A stretch of 27,151 nt of DNA from Prevotella sp. (GTDB taxonomy: Bacteria > Bacteroidota > Bacteroidia > Bacteroidales > Bacteroidaceae): positions 1 to 27,151 of the forward strand of contig JAEENF010000129.1 in assembly GCA_016283605.1 (NCBI GenBank). Reading direction: 5' to 3'. Of the stretch, positions 14,840-23,500 are shown piece by piece (the first letter of the stretch is position 1; the number at the start of each line of letters is the position of its first letter). A program made the position numbers and the translations under genes. The notes beneath the pieces are model-generated. The model did not search any database. It saw only the letters and a list, made by a program, of their open reading frames with translations, and was not told the origin of the DNA.

Positions 14840-16043
14840 TCTGATCATTATCGGCGCGGGGCCTGGGGGTTACCGCGCCGCTGAATACGCTGCTAAGCAA
14901 GGCCTCAAGGTTGTGGTCTTCGAGAGAGAGGACGTTGGAGGCACGTGTCTCAATGTGGGGTGTATCCCAACAAAGACTTATGTCCATAGTACGTCCTTTA
15001 CTGAGGCTCGTGAACGTATGGCTCAGGTGGTTCCGCAGCTGCGGAGTGGGGTGGAGGGCATCCTCTCACATCCCAATATCACACTCGTTCGCGAGAAGGG
15101 CGTCTTTACGGATGCACATACCGTTGGCGACTACACTGCTGATAACATCATCATCGCTACGGGCTCTGAGACAAAGTACATCCCCATTAAGGGTCTCGAT
15201 GATCCTCGTGTGGTTGATTCCACAGGACTGCTCAACCTCGACACCCTTCCCAAGCGTCTGACGATTATCGGTGCTGGCGTTATCGGTATGGAGTTCGCCT
15301 CTGTGTTCAACCGTTTTGGCGCTGAAGTGACGGTGATAGAATATCTCAAGGAGTGTCTGCCTGCACTGGATGGCGACATCGCCAAGCGTCTGCGTAAATT
15401 ACTGGAGAAGCGAGGCATCACCTTTAAGATGAAGACTGCTGTAGAGAACGTTGCAGATCTCGAGGCTGATGTCATCTTGATGGCTACAGGTCGTAAACCA
15501 CGTACCGGAGGCCTGAACCTCGAAGCCGTCGGCATCACCCTCACTCCACAAGGCGCTATCCCTGTAGATGATAACTATCAGGCCGTCTCCAATATCTACG
15601 CCATCGGCGATGCCAACGGTCGGCAGATGCTGGCCCATGCGGCAGAGATGCAGGCCATACGTGCCGTAAACCATATCTTGGGTAAGACCGATGGTATCCG
15701 TTTCGACATCATGCCGGCAGCGATATTCACAGAACCGGAGGCTGCCTGTGTAGGACCTACGGAAGATCAGCTGAAGGAACAAGGCATTGCCTACGAGTGT
15801 CGGAAGTCCTTCTGGCGTGCTAACGGCAAAGCCCTGGCGATGAACGAGACCGAGGGTATGCTGAAACTCTTCGCCTCGCCGGAGGGAAAAATCCTGGGTT
15901 GTCATGCGTTCGGAGCCCATGCTGCCGACATGGTCCAGGAGGTCTCTGTGCTGATGTGTAAGCACACGACCCTCCACGAACTTGCCGATATGGTGCATAT
16001 TCATCCCACCCTCTCGGAGATACTGAAAAACGCCGCAGAGTAA
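14826..16043 (+). CDS. lpdA: Dihydrolipoyl dehydrogenase (L protein), compact form
   Basis: Reoxidises dihydrolipoyl GcvH with NAD+; cytoplasmic FAD enzyme. The FAD-binding motif GAGPGG lies at 10-15. The redox disulfide is Cys41/Cys46 in GGTCLNVGCIPTK. The NAD-binding motif GAGVIGMEFAS is at 149-159. FAD contact IYAIGDANG is at 257-265, and the active-site His393/Glu398 are in HIHPTLSE. It has 405 residues, whereas family members usually have about 450-475. The missing length is mostly after Cys46 (the helical segment of the FAD domain) and in the beta-hairpin before ADVILMATGR, so it is compact but not broken. ATG 14826 is inside gcvPB; the longer frame from 14769 adds non-homologous residues. 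Its position makes it the glycine-cleavage L protein. Confidence 0.93.
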   Translation: MTTTDLIIIGAGPGGYRAAEYAAKQGLKVVVFEREDVGGTCLNVGCIPTKTYVHSTSFTEARERMAQVVPQLRSGVEGILSHPNITLVREKGVFTDAHTVGDYTADNIIIATGSETKYIPIKGLDDPRVVDSTGLLNLDTLPKRLTIIGAGVIGMEFASVFNRFGAEVTVIEYLKECLPALDGDIAKRLRKLLEKRGITFKMKTAVENVADLEADVILMATGRKPRTGGLNLEAVGITLTPQGAIPVDDNYQAVSNIYAIGDANGRQMLAHAAEMQAIRAVNHILGKTDGIRFDIMPAAIFTEPEAACVGPTEDQLKEQGIAYECRKSFWRANGKALAMNETEGMLKLFASPEGKILGCHAFGAHAADMVQEVSVLMCKHTTLHELADMVHIHPTLSEILKNAAE

Positions 16044-16048
16044 TCGCC

Positions 16049-18229
16049 TTACTCCATCGTGCTGAGTACCAGCTCGATTTCGGCGTATGTGACTTCAGGA
16101 GGACAGAGGTTCTTAATAGCTGTTCGCCCATCATCAGGACCGATGAGGCGGACAGCTTTTAGTATAGCTTCATGATGTTCTTTCGACAGGATATCAGAGA
16201 GTGAGATCTCGCCGGTAGCGACAAAACGTGACAGGTGGCCCATGATGGTCCCCAGGGTAAGCCCGCGTTCCTTGGCGATAGCATCAGGTGTGAGTCCCTG
16301 GTCATAGAGTTGTCGGGTGATGTTCCACGTCTTTTCCTTAGGTTCCTTCTTAGACTTCGGTGCCTTGGGGGCTTTCGGGGCTTTTGTCTTACGTTTTTTC
16401 AGCAGGTCTTCATCGAGGGCATCAAGCAGGGCATGCTGTTTCTCTCGCAGATAGGTACTCGGCTCAAAGCCTAAGGCTGAAATCCGCTCCAGCAGACAGC
16501 GCCGGGAAAGGACGGCCTGACGTACTGCTGCCAGTGCCTCCGTGAAACGACTCATGGCCTGCTTGTTATTCGACTTGACTTCTGTTGTCAGCGTGAGGAC
16601 ATTGCCGAAGACGTTATCGATGGTTTCCTCGAAATAGGATGCACTACGCCGGACACGCTCCAGGAAAGTCTCATCGCGGAGTTGTGGCAATGGCATCTGA
16701 CGCAGTTGCTGTTCCCACTTGTTGGAAACAGTGATGACACGTGCAGAGAAATCTGCAAGAACACGCTTGTGCCGTTCCGTGAGGTCGGTATGGCTGTGGT
16801 AGAAGAACTCCGACATCAGTCGCAGCAGATGTTCCTCGCTATAAAGCATCTCGCGGAAGTCAAAGAGCTCGAGCAACAGCTGCCGGTGATACTCCTCTTT
16901 CAGTAGCGGTAACTGTGCGATGCTGCGCTGTGCCTCGGCTTCCTGCCGGTTGATATAGTATTCTACACGTTGGTCTGTGATGACCGCTTTTGCATCTAAA
17001 GGTGCGGAAAGCACCATCCCTTCGAGTGACTTACAGCGGCTGAGTGCCACATACACCTGTCCCGGTGCGAAGGAGAGGTTCGCATCGATGATGGCATGTT
17101 CGAAGGTCAGGCCCTGACTCTTATGGATGGTGATGGCCCATGCCAGACGCAGTGGCAGCTGGTGGAAACGGCCCTGTATACGGGTCTCTATCTCTCGCGT
17201 TTCGGGGTTAATCTGATACTGCGCATTCTCCCATACCAGCGGTTCTACGTCGATGGCTTCGGCATCACCGGGACACAGTACCTCTATATGACTGGCGTTG
17301 ATCTCTACCACTCGACCTATACGTCCATTATAATAACGGTGATCGCTGGTAGGATCGTTCTTCACAAACATCACCTGCGCACCTTCCTTCAGTTCCAGTT
17401 CCATACTTGTGGGATAGGCGTACTCCGGAAAATTACCCTCGATACGGGCTTTGAATCTGAAACTAGCACCGGGAAGTTTCGTTAATTCATTCTCGTTATA
17501 GTTATCTGCGAGGTAGTTATGGGTCGTCAACCGGATATAACCGTCTTCTGCCTGAGGTGCGAACTCTGGCACATAACGTCGGTTCAGCTGCGTCAGATCC
17601 TCTGGTGTGGGACAGGCCTCGCGGATATGATTCAGGATGTCTAGGAAGAGGCCGTCCTGCTGACGATAGACCTTCTCGAGCTGTAGGGTGACGTAATCGA
17701 TCTGCTGAAGGGCCTTGGAACCGAAGAAGTAAGGGGTGTCGTACCAAGTTTTCAGGACATTCTCTTCTTCGGGTTTTACCACGGGGGTCAACTGCTGCAG
17801 GTCGCCGATCATCAGCAACTGCACACCCCCGAAGGGCTGATAGCGGTCCCGATAACGTCGTAAGACGGCATCGACGGCATCCAGCAGGTCGCTGCGGACC
17901 ATCGAGATCTCATCGATGATAAGCAGGTCGAGCGAGGCGATGATACGCCGTTTCTCCTTGCTGAAGTCAAACTTGCTCTGGATACGTGAATTGGGAATGT
18001 ACGGGGTGAAGGGTAACTGGAAGAAAGAGTGGATGGTGACACCACCTGCATTGATGGCTGCTACACCTGTTGGCGCTACGACGACCAGACGTTTCTTACT
18101 CTCCTGGACAACAGTCTTCAGGAATGTGGTCTTACCTGTACCGGCCTTGCCAGTAAGAAAGATGCTGCGACCCGTATATTCTACAAAGTCCCATGCACGA
18201 CTTAATGCTTCGTTTGTTTTTGTCTCCAT
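16049..18229 (-). CDS. Pif1/RecD-like ATP-dependent helicase with C-terminal winged-helix region
   Basis: A superfamily 1 helicase of 726 residues, presumably a DNA helicase acting in replication or repair. Walker A GKAGTGKT lies at 27-34, motif Ia VVAPTGVAAINAGGVTIHSF at 50-69, Walker B LLIIDEIS at 102-109, and motif III MIGDLQQLTPV at 140-150. Motif V AITIHKSQGLTFEHAI lies at 365-380, and motif VI QVYVALSRCKSLEGMVLS at 391-408. After a helical region (440-610) comes a Lys/Pro/Ala-rich linker (611-633, with repeated APK). A helix-turn-helix region like that of RecQ-associated HTH_40 domains (634-724) closes the protein. It stands alone: its stop is five bases from the convergent lpdA stop, and a TATCTTTG box lies 38 bases upstream of its ATG. 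Confidence 0.93.
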   Translation of the reverse strand: METKTNEALSRAWDFVEYTGRSIFLTGKAGTGKTTFLKTVVQESKKRLVVVAPTGVAAINAGGVTIHSFFQLPFTPYIPNSRIQSKFDFSKEKRRIIASLDLLIIDEISMVRSDLLDAVDAVLRRYRDRYQPFGGVQLLMIGDLQQLTPVVKPEEENVLKTWYDTPYFFGSKALQQIDYVTLQLEKVYRQQDGLFLDILNHIREACPTPEDLTQLNRRYVPEFAPQAEDGYIRLTTHNYLADNYNENELTKLPGASFRFKARIEGNFPEYAYPTSMELELKEGAQVMFVKNDPTSDHRYYNGRIGRVVEINASHIEVLCPGDAEAIDVEPLVWENAQYQINPETREIETRIQGRFHQLPLRLAWAITIHKSQGLTFEHAIIDANLSFAPGQVYVALSRCKSLEGMVLSAPLDAKAVITDQRVEYYINRQEAEAQRSIAQLPLLKEEYHRQLLLELFDFREMLYSEEHLLRLMSEFFYHSHTDLTERHKRVLADFSARVITVSNKWEQQLRQMPLPQLRDETFLERVRRSASYFEETIDNVFGNVLTLTTEVKSNNKQAMSRFTEALAAVRQAVLSRRCLLERISALGFEPSTYLREKQHALLDALDEDLLKKRKTKAPKAPKAPKSKKEPKEKTWNITRQLYDQGLTPDAIAKERGLTLGTIMGHLSRFVATGEISLSDILSKEHHEAILKAVRLIGPDDGRTAIKNLCPPEVTYAEIELVLSTME

Positions 18230-18267
18230 AGTGATAAATTTAAATTGACATTATTGGTTTCATGCTG

Positions 18268-18275
18268 CAAAGATA
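18268..18275 (-). promoter_or_regulatory. Putative -7 promoter box for the helicase gene
   Basis: The minus strand reads TATCTTTG (followed by CA), a precise match to TAnnTTTG. It would give a leader of about 35 nt. No clear TTG is seen at -33. Confidence 0.55.
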
Positions 18276-18338
18276 ATACATTTATCCGAAACTGAGAAAC
18301 TTTTTATGAGTTTTTAGCGTAGAGCGGAATATTTTGCG

Positions 18339-18346
18339 TATCTTTG
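18339..18346 (+). promoter_or_regulatory. Putative -7 promoter box for the esterase-HAD fusion gene
   Basis: TATCTTTG followed by CACA, 18 bases before the ATG at 18365, divergent from the helicase promoter 70 bases away. No exact TTG at the expected -33 distance. Confidence 0.55.
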
Positions 18347-18364
18347 CACAAAAGTTTTGAACGT

Positions 18365-19363
18365 ATGGAACAAACAAATCCTTATATCAAGCAGTTTCCC
18401 GAGTTGATGAAGGGAAAGAAGATCATGTATGTTCACGGTTTCGGATCGTCAGGACAGTCTGGCACCGTACTTCGTATCCGCGAGGTGCTACCCTCGGCAA
18501 TCGTCGTTGCCCCCGATCTCCCCATCCATCCTGAGGAGGCTCTGAACCTGTTGCGCGAGACTTGTGAACACGAGCAGCCTGACCTGATCATCGGTACATC
18601 GATGGGGGGCATGTTTGCAGAGATGCTCTATGGCTACGATCGTATCCTCATCAATCCGGCCTTCGGCATTGCCGATACGATGGGAGAACACGGACTGACG
18701 GGTAAGCAACAGTTCTTCTCACCCAGACAGGACGGTGTGCAGGAGTTCTATGTTGATAAGGCGCTGGTGAAGGAATACCGCAATATCGCTGAGGGCAACT
18801 TCGTACAGGCTGACTCTAAAGAGGAGCAGGCACATGTCATAGGACTCTTCGGCGATGAGGACCCCTTGGCGCATACCTACGACGTCTTCCGTGAACACTA
18901 TGCCACTGCCATCCGTTTTCACGGTGAACACCGCATGAACGACCAGAGTTTCATGCACGCCGTGATGCCGGTAATCCGATGGGTGGATGACAGACAGGAG
19001 GGTCGCGAGCGTCCCATCATCTATATCGACATCCACGCACTGAAGGACGGTTGGGGAAAGCCGCAGAGTTCGGCTCAGAAGACCGTCCGAACCCTGTTGG
19101 AGCGTTATCAGTTGTATTTTACTGCCGAAGCTCCTGCGGAGGCACAGTACTATGTCGACATCAACGCCTGGCTCTACCAGTATATCAATGTACCGGCCTA
19201 CGGACATACCATCTTCACCAACCAGAAGCCGCTGCTCTATGGCGACTATCTGATAGACACCGAGAAGACCGAAGGTATGGCGACACTCATCCAAGCAGGC
19301 AGTGACACCTTCAAGACGTGGGATGACATCGCAGAGTACTTCTCACGCCTCGGAGGACAATAA
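18365..19363 (+). CDS. YqiA/YcfP-like alpha/beta hydrolase fused to a degenerate HAD (5'-nucleotidase-like) domain
   Basis: 332 residues in two parts. Residues 18-208 are a small esterase: MYVHGFGSSG (21-30) is the oxyanion segment, GTSMGG (77-82) carries the nucleophile Ser79, and LFGDEDPLAH (161-170) and FHGEHRM (185-191) supply the probable Asp164 and His189. Residues 217-332 read like the two ends of the cytosolic 5'(3')-deoxyribonucleotidase HAD fold with the middle shortened: a motif I-like strand IIYIDIHAL, then TIFTNQKPLLYGDYLIDTEK and GSDTFKTWDDIAEYF. The second Asp of DxD is His (D222-I-H) and the acidic pair at LID-D is LID-T, so phosphatase activity is doubtful. The start is ATG 18365. 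The stop abuts the convergent PIG-L gene with no gap. No signal peptide, so cytoplasmic; substrate unknown. Confidence 0.8.
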   Translation: MEQTNPYIKQFPELMKGKKIMYVHGFGSSGQSGTVLRIREVLPSAIVVAPDLPIHPEEALNLLRETCEHEQPDLIIGTSMGGMFAEMLYGYDRILINPAFGIADTMGEHGLTGKQQFFSPRQDGVQEFYVDKALVKEYRNIAEGNFVQADSKEEQAHVIGLFGDEDPLAHTYDVFREHYATAIRFHGEHRMNDQSFMHAVMPVIRWVDDRQEGRERPIIYIDIHALKDGWGKPQSSAQKTVRTLLERYQLYFTAEAPAEAQYYVDINAWLYQYINVPAYGHTIFTNQKPLLYGDYLIDTEKTEGMATLIQAGSDTFKTWDDIAEYFSRLGGQ

Positions 19364-20527
19364 TTAGAAGTGGTATTCTACGAAGGCTTCCATCGCCTCG
19401 TAGCAGGCGAGACCTAGTTCGTCGTATTTCTTTGCCGTATCGCGGTTACGGTCCTCTGCACGTTGCCAGAACAGGCGGTCATCATTGCCCAGGAAGGGTG
19501 CTCCCTCCATCTGACTCTGATGACGCAGGATGGCATTCCGCTTCTCACGGAGTTCCTCCGGCGACATGGGGACGCACATCTCGATGTCGGCAACGTCCCA
19601 TTCAGCCCAGGCACCGCGATACATCCAGACGCGGCAGTCTTTTAACCAGGAACCTTGGGTGGGTTCTCCGACTGAAGGGGAGGAACCCTTTTTGATCTCG
19701 TCGATGGCAGCGAGGACGGCGTCGGTACATTTCCGGTGGGTACCGTGAGGATCGGCGAGGTCGGCAGCGACATAGATCTGATGAGGCTGTATCTCCTCCA
19801 GCAACGCTATGATCGGTTCCACATCACGCTCCGACATTGGGAGCTTCTCGATCTTGCCACTCTCGTAGAAAGGCAGGTCTAGGAAGTGGATATGATCCTT
19901 CCGGATATGGTTGTACCCGCAGGCATTACGGGCCTCACCGCGTCGGATCAGCCCCTTCACCGTGAGGATAGCCTGATTGTCCCAGTCGCCTTCCTTCTTT
20001 TCCTTGATGTAGTTCATGATTTCACGATAGCGGATCTTGATTACCTCGTCGGAACCGTTGGCAAAGAGTTGGTTGAATCCGTTGATGAAGTGCATATAGA
20101 GCCTCACTTCCTCGTCGGCTACAGCGATGTTGCCTGAGGTCTCGTAGGCGATATGTACGTCGTGTTCCTGTTGCATCAGTCGTCGGATGGTTCCTCCCAT
20201 GGAGATGACATCGTCATCAGGATGGGGTGAGAAGACGATGACGCGCTTGGGGTAGGGCAGGGCACGTTCCGGACGGTTACTGTCGTCGACATTGGGTTTG
20301 CCGCCAGGCCATCCGGTGATGGTGTGCTGCAACTCGTTGAACACCTCGATATTCACGAGGCCTGCCTGTCCTCCGAACTGTTCCACAAGATGGCCCAGGC
20401 CATTGTCTTCGTAATCCTTCGTCGACAACTTCAACACGGGCTTGCCCACCTTATTACATAGGTCAATGACTTGTCTGCGCAACGTGTGCTCAGGCATTTG
20501 GATTGTTGCTGTGAGGTTCAGATTCAT
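19364..20527 (-). CDS. PIG-L family deacetylase, corresponding to the C-terminal part of the Bacteroidetes NagB-PIG-L fusion
   Basis: A zinc-dependent N-deacetylase-like protein of 387 residues. The metal-binding motif is SPHPDDD (100-106), followed by ISMGGT. The second metal site is probably DPHGTH (259-264). Residues 1-95 (LCNKVGKPVLKLSTKDYEDN, then HTITGWPGGKPNVDD) match the connector that in related genomes follows a glucosamine-6-phosphate deaminase domain. That deaminase domain is absent here. The start is real rather than a break: its ATG overlaps the upstream TGA as ATGA, and the upstream gene is complete. Likely role is deacetylation of an amino-sugar or related N-acetyl substrate in the cytoplasm; substrate not shown. 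The gene probably depends on translation of the receiver/ATP-grasp gene before it. Confidence 0.85.
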   Translation of the reverse strand: MNLNLTATIQMPEHTLRRQVIDLCNKVGKPVLKLSTKDYEDNGLGHLVEQFGGQAGLVNIEVFNELQHTITGWPGGKPNVDDSNRPERALPYPKRVIVFSPHPDDDVISMGGTIRRLMQQEHDVHIAYETSGNIAVADEEVRLYMHFINGFNQLFANGSDEVIKIRYREIMNYIKEKKEGDWDNQAILTVKGLIRRGEARNACGYNHIRKDHIHFLDLPFYESGKIEKLPMSERDVEPIIALLEEIQPHQIYVAADLADPHGTHRKCTDAVLAAIDEIKKGSSPSVGEPTQGSWLKDCRVWMYRGAWAEWDVADIEMCVPMSPEELREKRNAILRHQSQMEGAPFLGNDDRLFWQRAEDRNRDTAKKYDELGLACYEAMEAFVEYHF

Positions 20528-23500
20528 AATAATACTACTCCGGTTTGTTTTTTGCCGTCCATCATGACCTTCAGGGGATGGTCAAAGCGGACGTGTCGTA
20601 CGTATTCGGTCTCTTCGATGGCGGGTAGCGCGTCGAGGACGTCCTGTTGGAAGATACCGTCGCCAGTATAGGTGTTGATGGTGAAGTAACCCACACCGAA
20701 CGACGTGAGATTCTGGAAGAAATGCGTACCCTGCGAGGGGTCGACGTGATAGTTCTTCAGGCCGGTCTCCACGATGACACGTGCCGCAGAGATATGCGGC
20801 CACTTCACGGGGATACCCAGCCAGTAGTCACTGCTGCCCCAGCGTCCTGGTCCCACGAGGATATAGTTCGTTCCTACTGTACCGTCCTCGGAGGCGTATT
20901 CGCCATTGAGGAACTTCTGGTTGATCCGTTCGATATGCGAGGCTATCATGGGGTTGTTCGCTGCGGTGAAGTCCTCGCCGGCCTTGACGTATACCACATC
21001 GATGACATCCTCAGAGATACCGTGTCCCAGAGAGTTATTGGACCGCAGCAGACAGTCGCTGTCGGGTATCTTCTGGAGGTCTTCGTCGAGCACTTGTTTC
21101 GAGTCTACGATAGGTCGGATCTGCAACAGATACAGTGTACCCGTCTTGTCGGGATTCAGATTACCTGCGAGCTCGATCTCCACAGGTCGGCGCATCTCCT
21201 CGGAACCGTACTTCTGTGCCATCTGCAACAGTTCCGGCAAAGGGAAGATGCCCTGCTGCAACACTCCGCAGAAGGAGATGATCTTCCGACCTCCCTCGTA
21301 GAGTCCGTCGCGGATCAACTGGTCCACAGGGTCGTAGGTCGAGGCGATGAAGTTCAGCGAACCGTCGGCATCGGCCTGTTTCACGCGAAGGTTCTTGATG
21401 TTGAAACCGTCGTCTACCTTGAAGTCATCACCCACATGCGACATATCCAAGGCATAGAACCTCGTCTGCGTCTCGCTGAGGGCCGTCTCCATCTCCGAGG
21501 TCTGCAACACCTGCGTGGGATGATAGGGCGACACACGCAGCGTCTGTCCGCCGTCGACGATATATTTTCCCAGTCCGAGGGCCAGTGAGGCGATTCCCTC
21601 CTCAGCCTTCTCGTCACCGATGGGATAGTAGTTCAGCGACCGCAGCACACCCGAGAAGTTGGGATAGTAGAGGTCGCCATACTGCTTACCCACCACCTCC
21701 TGCAGGATCACCGCCATCTTCTCCTGGTCGATGACGTTCTGCGTGGCCAGCATATAGGCTTTCGAGTCCTTGTAGTATACCGAGGCATAGACGCCCTTGA
21801 TGGCACAGGCCAGCATCCGCAGCATCTCGTACTTATCGGGTAGCAGGGGGATCATATAGGTGGAGTAGATACCGGCAAAGGGCTGGTAGTGACTGTCCTC
21901 CAACAACGAACTCGAACGCACCGCTATCGGCGATTTCACAGCATCGAAGAACGTGAAGAAGTCGGCTATCAGCGAGTCGGGCAGCTGTGCACGGAGGAAG
22001 TGCTTCAGGATCTCCTCGTCAGGGGCATCGCTGAGGGCGATGGGGTAGAGGTTGTTCTTCTCCATAAACTCGTCGAAGAAGTCGGTACAGAGTACCACGG
22101 TCTTCGGTATCGACACCTCGGCACCCTCAAACTGATTCAGTTCGGGGTGGCGCTTGATGATGCGGTCGAGGAAGGCCAGACCGCGTCCCTTACCGCCAAG
22201 TGAGCCTTCTCCGATACGGGCGAAGTGGGAATAGTGGTCGAACTTCAGACGGTCGAACACGGCCACGACACCGATGTTCTTCATCCTTCGGTACTGTACG
22301 ATGGCGTCGAAGATGATCTGGCGGTGGGCATCCACATCCTGCAGCTTGTGCCAGGTGACATGTTTCAGGAAGGCCGACACGGGGAAGATGGCACGGGCCG
22401 TGAGCCAACGGCTCATGTGGTTGCGCGACACGTGGTAGAGCATCGAGTCGTTGGGGATCTTGAAGATGATATCCTGCAGTTCCTTCAGCGACGATACACG
22501 CGCCACTTCTTCCTTCGTCTTCGGATCGCGGAAGATGAAGTCGCCGAAGCCCATGTGCTCCTCCATCAGGTGATGCAGGTCGACGTTCATCTTCGTCGAG
22601 TTCTTGTCGATGAAGTGGAATCCCTCTGCCTCGGCCTTCGCACGGTTCAGGGTCTCCTTCGAGTCGAGGATCAGTGGCACATATTCGTCGCGACGGCGGA
22701 TCTCACGCAACAGCTTCAGACCGGCCTCGGGGTCGCCTTCTTCGACATGTGAGAGACGGCCCGGGGTGATATGCATGGGGAAACGGGTGTCGGAGATCAC
22801 ACCGAGGGTGTTCTCGTGATACTTCTCGTAGATCTCCATCGCTTCCTCGTAGTTCGTGGCGAGCACCACCTTCGGACGTCCGCGTTTACGCTGTGCCGCA
22901 GCGTGGGGGTTCAGGGCCTCCGTCGAGAACCGCTTCGACTGCGCCAGGATATAATTATAGAGGTTCGGGAGCACGGAGGAGTAGAAGCGGATGTTATCCT
23001 CCACCAGCAGGATCATCTGCACACCGGCCTCGCGGATGTCGTGCTCGATGTTCATCTTGTCCTCCAACAGCTTGATGATCGACATGATGAGGTTGGTGTT
23101 GCCGAGCCAGCAGAAGACGTAGTCGAACATCGACATGTCCTCGTTCTCGATGCGTTTGGTGATACCGTGTGAGAACGGTGTGAGTACCACGCAGGGGATA
23201 TTGGGATGGGCGGCTTTCACCTCACGGGCCACGGCAAAGGCATCGTTGTCGGCATTACCCGGCATACAGATCACCAGGTCGATGTCAGTGGTGCGCAGCA
23301 CCTCGTTGGCCTCCTCCGTCGTGGAGACCTGTGTGAAGGTGGGCGGGTAGCGCATACCTAGTTCCATATACTCGTCGAAGATCTTCTCATCGATACGTCC
23401 GTCGTCCTCGAGCATGAAGGCGTCGTAGGGGTTGGCGACGATGAGCACATTGAAGATGCGGCGCGTCATCAGGTTCACAAACGACACATCTTTCAGGTAG

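Noticed and set aside
18344..18364. Upstream TTG start for the esterase-HAD gene
   Set aside because: The TTG is inside the -7 promoter box, so it could not be in the transcript; ATG 18365 is used instead.
20647..21588. Plus-strand open frame of 313 codons
   Set aside because: Antisense to the C-terminal third of the receiver/ATP-grasp gene, with no recognisable domain.
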